Below, in pieces: positions 19,218 to 26,559 of a stretch of 64,000 bases of DNA. How positions within the stretch are numbered: the stretch's first letter is position 1; each line of letters opens with the position of its first letter. The notes under the pieces were generated by a model. It saw nothing but the letters and a program-made list of their open reading frames with translations, had not been told where the DNA came from and made no database searches. The position numbers were made by a program, and so were the translations under genes. Origin of the DNA: CAYRFQ01 sp964423615 (GTDB lineage: Bacteria > Planctomycetota > Planctomycetia > Gemmatales > Gemmataceae); NCBI GenBank assembly GCA_964423615.1, contig CAYRFQ010000010.1, positions 1 through 64,000 of the forward strand, written 5' to 3'.

Positions 19218-19881
19218 CCGGTCATTGTGTCGTGGAACTCATCCAAAATAGCACTCATCTCGTTTGGCTTGGTTTGGGAGCAATAGAGTCCATGAGATTC
19301 TGTGGAAAATAATGTGGCCCAAAGCGACGAAGGCACACCAGGATTTTCTTGGTGTGCCTTTATTCATTTCATCTTTTGAGTAATTCGTGTTTTTCTCAAA
19401 AATGGGTTCAGATAGGCACGGACGCGTTCTCATAACCATTCACAACAAAGACCCAACCTGTTCCGTCGACCGTTCGCACGAAGCTCCTGTCCACCATCCC
19501 GCCGTTTTCTCCCTATTCGATAACTAGCCGAACAGATTCCTCCACCACTTACTCAATTCCTTTCACGAGAACAATTTCTGGGAAAACCGTGGATTGTCCC
19601 TTTGCATTCTCAAGGCAAATCTTCTACGATGGGATTATGTTGTTTGGACCAGGAAGGTTTGACCCAGTCGCATTGGATGCGCGCAACAACCACATCACCT
19701 TTCTGTTCCAAATTTTTAGAGTTCGCAGTTTATCCTTCACCAGTTGATCATGACAACGCGAGTTCCACGGACTGGACTCTGACCAGAAGACAGTAACAGG
19801 ACCAACGTCTACCTGCGAGGTGCATTCGGTCGCCACGGTCTTCAACTGTCTCACCTTCACTCGCTGAACGGAGGCTTCGAA
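19218..19881. other. Intergenic, terminator then no gene seen
   Basis: 664 bp, the second-longest gap in the window. The terminator at 19331-19359 closes the cytochrome transcript. The rest, up to the CsrA fusion gene, contains no supported gene; its promoter should be here, and a long 5' untranslated region is possible. Confidence 0.5.
19331..19359 (+). terminator. Intrinsic terminator after the tetraheme cytochrome
   Basis: AGGCACACCA (19331-19340) pairs perfectly with TGGTGTGCCT (19350-19359), a 10-bp stem with a 9-base loop. It is followed by the T-rich TTATTCATTTC and preceded by an A-rich run, so it may act in both directions. Confidence 0.8.
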
Positions 19882-20676
19882 ATGCTAGTGCTTTCACGTC
19901 GCGTGGATGAGAAGATCGTCCTGCCCGACATCCAGGCGGAAATCCAAGTCTTAGAGACCAAAGCAGGTCTAGCCCGCATAGGCATCAAGGCTCCTAACCA
20001 AATCGGCATCTTCCGAGAAGAGGTTTGGTTACGCGATCACGCCAATGACCCCACGGGAAAACTCTTGGCACCAGATCAACAGTTATCGCGTCTTCGCGAA
20101 CTGAACCACCTGCTGCGAAACCAACTGAGTGGTGCTCAAATTGGTTTAGACCTCATACGACGTCAGCTCCAAGCCGGGCTTTTGGTTCCGGCCCAACAAA
20201 CAGTCCATTCGATCAAAAATGCTCTTTCGGCCAGCAAGTCCGAAATCGAGAATCTCTCCGCGGAGATAGCTCAGGACAACCAACACAGTGGTTGCCCCAG
20301 ACCAGAGGCCAAGCACCTTCTACTGGCTGAAGACAATCACAACGAACGTGAACTGTTCGCGGGGCTCCTACGTCTTGCGGGGTTGTCGGTCGATACGGCC
20401 AGCAACGGAAACGACGTCTTGGCTTACTTGAAAGAACACCAAGTGCCCGACGCGTTGTTGCTCGACATGCGGATGCCACAACTCGACGGTCCCTCGACAT
20501 TAAAAGCCCTGAAGGGGCACCCCAATGTTGACAAGATGAAAGTCTTCGCCATCAGTGGGCTTGCACCAAGCGATTTCGGAATCGACGCGGTTCAAGCCGG
20601 AGTCAAACGCTGGTTCCAGAAACCTATCGAGCCCGAAGTCATTCTCAAAGAGTTGACGGCAGAACTTGGGGTTTGA
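19882..20676 (+). CDS. CsrA RNA-binding domain fused to a response-regulator receiver
   Basis: A 264-residue protein with GGAGG (19870-19874) before the ATG. Residues 1-52 are a complete CsrA/RsmA domain: MLVLSRRVDEKIVLP, ARIGIKAP and IFREEVWLRD, with the RNA-contacting Leu4 region and the Arg of REEV kept. Residues 60-140 are helical (LRNQLSGAQIGLDLIRRQL) and look like a dimerisation hairpin without a phosphorylatable His. Residues 148-264 are a full receiver: AEDN acidic pair, LLLDMRMPQ phospho-acceptor Asp, FAISG and QKPIEP Lys. CsrA controls translation by binding GGA sites in mRNAs. The fusion suggests phosphorylation-gated RNA binding. No kinase is adjacent. Confidence 0.92.
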   Translation: MLVLSRRVDEKIVLPDIQAEIQVLETKAGLARIGIKAPNQIGIFREEVWLRDHANDPTGKLLAPDQQLSRLRELNHLLRNQLSGAQIGLDLIRRQLQAGLLVPAQQTVHSIKNALSASKSEIENLSAEIAQDNQHSGCPRPEAKHLLLAEDNHNERELFAGLLRLAGLSVDTASNGNDVLAYLKEHQVPDALLLDMRMPQLDGPSTLKALKGHPNVDKMKVFAISGLAPSDFGIDAVQAGVKRWFQKPIEPEVILKELTAELGV

Positions 20677-20779
20677 AGCATACCCGATGTTCTAACTCGA
20701 AAACCATCTACACGAGCCGTGGCGGCCCGCCTTAACGGGGTCTCAAGGACGAGACATACCGCCAAGGATTTGGTTCGGC

Positions 20780-21997
20780 TTACAGTTCTTCACTCTCACC
20801 CTCCGCTGCTCGTTGATTACGTGCGGCCATGCGAGAAGAAAGCGTCCAGAGCGACGTAAAACCTTGAGCCCATTGGTTGTCAAACATGTCGAGATTGGAC
20901 TGATTGGCCAAACGGCTATCGTACAGACTAAACGGACTCCTCCGACCCACTGCAGTAGCCAACCCTTTAGATAGCTTGATGCGAACTTCTCCTGTGACGT
21001 GACTTTGTGTCGTTTGAAAAAATCCATCCAGGGCCCGACGTAGGTCGTTGAACCACAAACCAATGTAAGCCATCTCCGCGTACCGACGACTCAAAACTTC
21101 TTTGAACTGTCGTAGTTCTCGACTCTGAACGAGGCTTTCCAATTCTCGGTACGCCATGTGCAAGATGAACGGGGCCGGAGCCTCGTAAAACTCACGACTC
21201 TTGATTCCGAAAAGCCGATCTTCCACAACATCACATCGGCCCACACCGTGAAGCCCGCCCACCCTCGTCAACTCACGAATCAAAGAGATCAGATCGTACT
21301 CCTGCTCATTCAAATGAGTTGGCACACCTGATTCAAAACGAAACGTCAGCATCGTGGGTTCGTCGGGAGCTTGCTCGGGAGCTTGCGTCAAAACAAAAAA
21401 GTCATCAGGTGGCACAGTCCAAGCATCCGTCAACCCATGCAGATAATGGCTGACTCCCCACAAGTTTCGATCTTTCGTGACGATGCTGCTCGCCACCTCC
21501 TTAATGGGAATCCGATGACGTTGGGCGTATTCGATTTTGTGTTCTAGCGACTGCAAATTCCACTTCCGCACCGGTGCTAAAACCGTTAAGTCAGGGTCCA
21601 AGGCTGCAATGGCCGTTTCCATTCGCACTTGGTCATTTCCTTTTCCGGCAGCACTGTGTGCGACAGTAGTGCAACCCTCTTCTTTCGCTAATTGGACCAT
21701 TTCCTGGGCAATGACGTACCTCGCTAGAGCCGATCCGAGATAACAACTCTGCTGATACACCCCACCCGCTTGGAGCAGGGGCAAGGCAAATTGATTCACA
21801 AACATCTCGCGGCCGTCGACCACTTGCGCAGCGATCGCACCAAGCTCCAAAGCGAGTTCCCCCAACGATTGAAGGTGCTCTTCTTGACCCAAATTGATGG
21901 ACAAGGCAATTACTTGGTGACCAAGTTCGTTAGCCAACCAATGAAGAGCCAGTCTCGATTCCAAATCACCATTGAAAGCAAAGATGGTGCGTGCCAC
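20780..21997 (-). CDS. Argininosuccinate synthase-like protein with degenerate ATP loop
   Basis: A 405-residue protein, normal ArgG length, starting at GTG with AGGA upstream. ArgG landmarks along the whole length: GKGNDQVRMET, GVGRCDVVEDRLFGIKSR, VTGEVRIKLSKG and VGRRSPFSLYDS. The ATP-binding PP-loop, normally AYSGGLDTS at the very N-terminus, reads AFNGDLESR, so both key Gly/Ser positions are changed. The mid-protein segment usually near 'ECGVLEDPW' reads HYLHGLTDAW. The Glu and Tyr usually contacting citrulline are kept. It is therefore probably a paralogue with altered or lost synthase activity. It is divergently transcribed from a PurB-type lyase, the enzyme class that completes the same type of aspartate-nitrogen transfer. 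Confidence 0.85.
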   Translation of the reverse strand: MARTIFAFNGDLESRLALHWLANELGHQVIALSINLGQEEHLQSLGELALELGAIAAQVVDGREMFVNQFALPLLQAGGVYQQSCYLGSALARYVIAQEMVQLAKEEGCTTVAHSAAGKGNDQVRMETAIAALDPDLTVLAPVRKWNLQSLEHKIEYAQRHRIPIKEVASSIVTKDRNLWGVSHYLHGLTDAWTVPPDDFFVLTQAPEQAPDEPTMLTFRFESGVPTHLNEQEYDLISLIRELTRVGGLHGVGRCDVVEDRLFGIKSREFYEAPAPFILHMAYRELESLVQSRELRQFKEVLSRRYAEMAYIGLWFNDLRRALDGFFQTTQSHVTGEVRIKLSKGLATAVGRRSPFSLYDSRLANQSNLDMFDNQWAQGFTSLWTLSSRMAARNQRAAEGESEEL

Positions 21998-22346
21998 GAT
22001 GAAATTCCTGTTGTCGAGCAGTCCACCCTCTTGTTGTCGTCTGAAAAAGTCGACTGCGATGTTTCTATGTCCCGCAAAACCTTAGCGTTTCGAGACACCG
22101 ACCACAAACGTCCGTCTCTCGAAACCCTGCAGGCAGAGGCAGATATTGCACACAACCTACCAAAAAAAGAAAGGAAACGTCAATTCAGTACTCTAGACTC
22201 CAAAAATGAAAAACGGAACAGACCTCATTCACCGAGAAAGTGTGTTCCAGATTGGTAGGGGGTCTTGACTCTCAACTCTCGACTCCTCTCACCTTCCCTA
22301 TACCATTTATAGACGTCAACCAAATCCATTAGCCTCTCGACACAGG
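21998..22346. other. Shared upstream region of the ArgG-like and lyase genes
   Basis: 349 bp between two divergent genes, so it likely holds both promoters. I could not place a convincing -35/-10 pair by eye. No small gene is supported. Confidence 0.5.
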
Positions 22347-23774
22347 ATGCAACCCATGAACCCATTCGATGCGGCTTCACCGTTTGACTCACGGTATTAT
22401 TTTGCAGACGAGGAGTTTTTCCAACGACTCAATCCCTACGTCTCGGAGCTGGCCCACTTGAAATACATGGCTCAGGTTGAGGCAGCCATCGCCATAACCC
22501 TACAGGAATTTCAAGTATGTCCTGCCGAAGCGACTGCTGAGATATCTCGGGCTGCAGAGTCAATCGACCCTGAGGAGGTTTATCAGGAAGAGCAGCGTAT
22601 CCAACACAACGTTCGCGCTTTGGTGAACTGTATTTGCCGCAAGATCAGTCCGTCGGCACGTCCCTACGTACATCTTTTCGCGACGTCTGCCGATGTCATG
22701 GATACAGCGCGGGCTCTGGCGTTGAAAGAGGTCACGGAGAAAGTCGTGATTCCTGACCTCGTAGCCCTGATGCACCTGTTGATCGATCTAGCCGAACGAA
22801 CAGCCCATATCCCTCAGATGGGGCGAACCCACGGTCAACACGCCGTGCCGATTACTTTTGGATTCGCGCTGTCGTTGTATATCTCTCGGGTGGGCCAACG
22901 CATCGATGTAATCCACAAGGCCTCGGAAAATTTGCGTGGAAAATTTGCCGGCGCCGTCGGAGCTTACAATGCGTTGACGCTCTACAAACCCGAACACCCC
23001 GAAATCATCGAAGCATATCTGATGCGCCACCTCGGGCTTAGACCTCCAGAAATTTCCAACCAAGTAGCCCAGCCCGAATACATAACGGACTACATTTACG
23101 CATTGGCATCTTGCTGGGGCATATTCGCCAACATCGCCGACGACTTCCGGAATCTGCAAAGGTCCGAAATAGGCGAAATTCTAGACCGCAAAGCCAGTGA
23201 CCCCTCAGCCGCGACCGTGGGTTCGTCTACCATGCCGCACAAGGTCAACCCAAAAGACTTCGAAAATGTCAAGTCGTTTTGGAAGGCCTACATGCCACGA
23301 TTATTCACCGTCCTGATGGATCAAATTACCGAACACCAAAGAGACCTTACCAATTCTGCATCGGGGCGTTTCGTCACCGAGTTCGTCACGGCCTTTGCGT
23401 ACGGCATTCGGCGACTACATCAGGCCCTTGCAAACGTGGAACCTAACGTCTCACGAATGAAAGAACTTCTCGAGCAGGGAAAAGATCCCATCGCCGCAGA
23501 ACCGCTCTATATCGCTCTAGCTTTGGCCGGCCATCCCGAGGCACACGAAGCCGCTCGGGTCATGGCCAGGAAAGCACGAGCATCTGGGAAACCATTCCTG
23601 CAAATTGCTCAGGCTGAGCCCGACCTGCAGGTGTACCTGGACAAAATCACCGATCGACAGAGAGCCGTAGTCGAAGATCCAGCGACCTACGTTGGGGCAT
23701 CGAAACAACGAACTCTGGACATTTGCGCCCAGTGGAGACAAAAACTCTCTAATTTGACCACTGCAGAACTGTAA
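22347..23774 (+). CDS. purB: Adenylosuccinate lyase-type enzyme (fumarase/aspartase superfamily)
   Basis: A 475-residue protein with superfamily motifs in order: VHLFATSADVMDTA (residues about 110-123), GRTHGQHAVPITFG (about 155), and the signature GSSTMPHKVNPKDFEN (about 290-306), which matches the PurB form of the flexible loop. Adenylosuccinate lyase acts twice in purine synthesis, releasing fumarate from SAICAR and adenylosuccinate. The PurB I remember from other planctomycetes is a different subtype, so this may be a paralogue acting on another succinyl adduct; the neighbouring ArgG-like gene makes that worth testing. Met1 (22347) and Met4 (22356) are both possible starts. Confidence 0.82.
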   Translation: MQPMNPFDAASPFDSRYYFADEEFFQRLNPYVSELAHLKYMAQVEAAIAITLQEFQVCPAEATAEISRAAESIDPEEVYQEEQRIQHNVRALVNCICRKISPSARPYVHLFATSADVMDTARALALKEVTEKVVIPDLVALMHLLIDLAERTAHIPQMGRTHGQHAVPITFGFALSLYISRVGQRIDVIHKASENLRGKFAGAVGAYNALTLYKPEHPEIIEAYLMRHLGLRPPEISNQVAQPEYITDYIYALASCWGIFANIADDFRNLQRSEIGEILDRKASDPSAATVGSSTMPHKVNPKDFENVKSFWKAYMPRLFTVLMDQITEHQRDLTNSASGRFVTEFVTAFAYGIRRLHQALANVEPNVSRMKELLEQGKDPIAAEPLYIALALAGHPEAHEAARVMARKARASGKPFLQIAQAEPDLQVYLDKITDRQRAVVEDPATYVGASKQRTLDICAQWRQKLSNLTTAEL

Positions 23775-23897
23775 CTTATGTTCTGAGTAAAGGTTCCGTG
23801 AAAGGAACAAGGGGGACGGCATAGACTCGCCTGGTTGAATTCTAACCATGCCCTCCCTCTTTCAAGAACCACCCACCCTCGAGGTTTGCAGAGAGCC

Positions 23898-24317
23898 ATG
23901 ACGACAGTCATTCACACCGATGAATCGGTTTCCGCCCTCCCTGCGCTCACCGAGCGCCGCCGACATCCCCGCCACCTTTGCAACCGGGTCTGCTACGCCC
24001 GACCCAACGGAACGGCTACAGGGATGACCTGGGGCGTTATCCTATGGGACATTTCCCTCACCGGATTTAGCATTATCTTGAGGTGCCAACTTCAGCCAGG
24101 AATGGTCGTCGCTATCCAACCGTTTCGAGATTCCGATTCGAGCGAGTTATTCGGCTGTGTCGTTCGAGCATTACGGCTGCCAGATGGCAGTTGGCTGTAT
24201 GGCTTGACGTTTCCGGAGCCCCTCCACCCAACCGAATTGAATTATTGGCTAAAGTTGACCAATACCGATGCCGATCATCAAAACTCCCGAGAGTCAAAAG
24301 ACGCCACTGCCAACTAG
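23898..24317 (+). CDS. PilZ-domain protein (c-di-GMP binding)
   Basis: Starting at ATG 23898 gives 139 residues; the longer frame begins at a TTG without support. Both halves of the PilZ ligand site are present: ERRRHPRHLC (RxxxR-type) near residue 19 and the downstream DISLTGFS (D/NxSxxG). PilZ domains bind cyclic di-GMP and pass the signal to motility, cellulose or other outputs. There is no second domain, so it probably acts on a partner. It follows the lyase gene by 123 bp. Confidence 0.88.
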   Translation: MTTVIHTDESVSALPALTERRRHPRHLCNRVCYARPNGTATGMTWGVILWDISLTGFSIILRCQLQPGMVVAIQPFRDSDSSELFGCVVRALRLPDGSWLYGLTFPEPLHPTELNYWLKLTNTDADHQNSRESKDATAN

Positions 24318-24478
24318 TTGGTTGCCCACTCATCGGGATTTACTTCATCTCCCTCAACAAATGCTTGGCATAGACCACTTAAGTTTTTCCAGGTTAGTTC
24401 TTTCTCTCCCCACAGCACCCCGCTAGGATACTTCCGAACCGAGTTGTCAATTCGTCACCCTCGTTCGGAGACAAGATT

Positions 24479-24811
24479 ATGAAATCTGCCAAGCAACAAA
24501 TCGGAATTCTTGGAGCCTTTGTCGGGCTCGGGATAGGCCTCTTTCTGGGCACGAGCATATTGAGCCAGCCCAACGTGAGCAGTGCGCAGGATCGAAAAAA
24601 ACAACCATTCCATTCTCGCTATCGTGTGGTTAGCACCGAAGGCACGAACCTGATCGTGACCGACTACAAAACTCAAACGGTCTACTACTACGCGATCGAC
24701 GAGTTGGCTGAACCTGGCGCGGACTTAAAACTCCGAGGAACGATTGACCTCCGCGATGTCGGGAAAAAAGTCATCAAACCCAAGCTGTACAAGCTGAACC
24801 AAGGAGGTTAA
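24479..24811 (+). CDS. Small N-terminally anchored protein, unknown function
   Basis: A 110-residue protein with a hydrophobic N-terminal helix (IGILGAFVGLGIGLFLGTSIL) that is either an uncleaved anchor or a signal peptide. A short beta-rich domain follows (YRVVSTEGTNLIVTDYKTQTVYYYAID). I recognise no family. Its stop (TAA) overlaps the first ATG of the beta-lactamase-like gene, so the two are translationally coupled. Confidence 0.7.
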   Translation: MKSAKQQIGILGAFVGLGIGLFLGTSILSQPNVSSAQDRKKQPFHSRYRVVSTEGTNLIVTDYKTQTVYYYAIDELAEPGADLKLRGTIDLRDVGKKVIKPKLYKLNQGG

Positions 24812-24813
24812 TG

Positions 24814-26364
24814 ATGAAACCGACACCGAGATATTTGCTCACTGCTGTGTTCCTCGGATGCCTTTTAGTGCTTACAGCTCCAGCACGTGATGGTCTGCAA
24901 AGTTCATCAACAGTCCGCGCGTTGGATGCAGCTTCATCCGAAAGTCAGAAATACCAACAGGGCGGCTCGTACAATCCATACACAGGCGGTTATGTTCGCA
25001 AAAGAGGTTACAATCCCTACACAGGTGCCGGCTCTAGAAACACCACGGTCAATCCGTTTACAGGCCGAAAAACGCCAGGACAGCCTACGATCAATCCATT
25101 CACTGGCAAAGCTATCCCGCGGAAGACATCGCGGAACCCAATCACCGGACAGTATCAATCAGGCCTATCGACGAATCGACCTGGGACCGTGACGACTCGT
25201 TGGCCCGAGGCCAAATCGCCCATCACTGGCAAAGCTGGGCCTGGACTAGAGGCTTTCGACAAGGCTGTTTTGTCGCTCATGAAACGACACGGCATCCCAG
25301 GGGCTTCACTCGCCATTGCCAAAGACGGGAAACTTGTCTACGCAAAGGGCTTTGGATGGGCCGATTTACGAGCTGGCTTCGCAGTGGATCCCGAAACCAT
25401 GTTCGCATTGGGAAGTCTTTCGAAGCCGATCACGGCCATGGCCATCATGCTCTTGGTCGAGCAGGAAAAACTCCGTCTCGACGACTATGTCTTCGAGATC
25501 CTCAAGCATATCCGACCGCCAGGTGGCTTTGGTCAGTCCGACCCTCGTTGGAAGAAAGTCACCGTTCGTCAACTTCTCAATCATTCGGGAGGTTGGGATC
25601 GCCAAAAGAGCGGCGATCCGATCAACTGGGAAGCAGGAATTGCTCGGGCGCTGAAAGTCCCCGTACCGATCTCAGACACGCAGTTCATCTCGTTCATGTT
25701 GACCCAGAAGGTCGACTTCGAGCCTGGGAGCCAAATGTCCTATTCGAACATTGGCTACATCCTCCTCGGCGAGATAATCGAGAAGGTCGGGGGAGAGCCT
25801 TACGAAACATTCGTTCGGAAAAACATCCTCAAACGAGCTGGAGTGGTTCGCACGGCAACAAACAGCCTAGATCGATCGTACCAAACCAACGAAGCTCATC
25901 GGTATTTGAGCGGGGCATCGACGGAGTTGCCGCCCATGGGGCTGCCGTTCGTGGCTGCAGCCGGTGGTTGGAGACTCTCTAGCGTCGACATGGTTCGAAT
26001 TCTCACGGCTTACGATGGAAGTCGAGGAGCGCCCCTGCTGAAAAATAAGACATACCAACAGATGCTCGCTCCTCCACCTCCTCCTATCAAACCCAAGAAG
26101 AACGGAGCCTACAATGGGCTCGGTTGGCCGCTAGTGGCTATACGAAAAGAAGGTTCAACTTACATCCATGACGGTCTGTTTCATGGCGTCCGAACGTTCG
26201 CCAAACGTTCCGAAAAGGGTATCAACTGGGCGTTGTTCTTCAACGTGAGTATGCAACCAGATCAAGTCGACGCCAAGATCATCGAGTACGCCATTGAGGA
26301 AGTACGGCACGAAGTGGAGTCGTTGGAAAAGTACCCCGACATCGATTTGTTTGGGGAGTTTTGA
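24814..26364 (+). CDS. Serine beta-lactamase-like hydrolase (class C/esterase type) with NPxTG repeats
   Basis: AAGGAGG (24801-24807) is best spaced for the second of two adjacent ATGs (24814), giving 516 residues. After a signal peptide there is a 100-residue segment with six NPYTG, NPFTG, NPITG or SPITG units about 14 residues apart. The enzyme domain follows: SxxK as GSLSKPITAM, YxN as YSNIGY, and an HxG-like HDG near the C-terminus. Members of this family are penicillin-binding-protein-like esterases, D-peptidases or lactamases; the activity is not decided by sequence. It is translationally coupled to the small anchored protein before it. Confidence 0.88.
   Translation: MKPTPRYLLTAVFLGCLLVLTAPARDGLQSSSTVRALDAASSESQKYQQGGSYNPYTGGYVRKRGYNPYTGAGSRNTTVNPFTGRKTPGQPTINPFTGKAIPRKTSRNPITGQYQSGLSTNRPGTVTTRWPEAKSPITGKAGPGLEAFDKAVLSLMKRHGIPGASLAIAKDGKLVYAKGFGWADLRAGFAVDPETMFALGSLSKPITAMAIMLLVEQEKLRLDDYVFEILKHIRPPGGFGQSDPRWKKVTVRQLLNHSGGWDRQKSGDPINWEAGIARALKVPVPISDTQFISFMLTQKVDFEPGSQMSYSNIGYILLGEIIEKVGGEPYETFVRKNILKRAGVVRTATNSLDRSYQTNEAHRYLSGASTELPPMGLPFVAAAGGWRLSSVDMVRILTAYDGSRGAPLLKNKTYQQMLAPPPPPIKPKKNGAYNGLGWPLVAIRKEGSTYIHDGLFHGVRTFAKRSEKGINWALFFNVSMQPDQVDAKIIEYAIEEVRHEVESLEKYPDIDLFGEF
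24970..25155 (+). repeat. NPxTG-encoding repeats in the beta-lactamase-like gene
   Basis: Five regularly spaced copies of an Asn-Pro-aromatic/Ile-Thr-Gly unit (two NPYTG, two NPFTG, one NPITG), each followed by a basic Gly/Arg/Lys linker. A sixth, SPITG, follows near 25220. The DNA copies are diverged. Confidence 0.8.
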
Positions 26365-26559
26365 GGTCAAGGTACCGACCTGACTAAGCCACCGGCCTCC
26401 CAAATGCTTAGCTTGAGGCTCCTCATTGGTTGAACAGAGTGAAATTGGCGACGGTTGGCCGTCGGGTTGATTCATTCTTTGTTTCGAACCCGCGTTTTAA
26501 TTGACCAACTTGCCTCTCGCTATTTTCCTCAATCCAAGAAGACTTAGATGTCTTCGCCA

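Noticed and set aside
19624..19860. 78-codon minus-strand frame upstream of the CsrA fusion
   Set aside because: No ribosome site, no domain, and it would be antisense in the promoter region.
20780..21997. Calling the ArgG-like gene argG
   Set aside because: The degenerate PP-loop makes canonical synthase activity doubtful, so no symbol was assigned.
24970..25155. NPxTG units as sortase signals
   Set aside because: They are near the N-terminus, in many copies, and not followed by a membrane helix and basic tail.
25200..25982. 260-codon frame overlapping the beta-lactamase-like gene on the same strand
   Set aside because: Arg/Ser/His-rich composition is typical of a shadow of the real frame, which has clear enzyme motifs.
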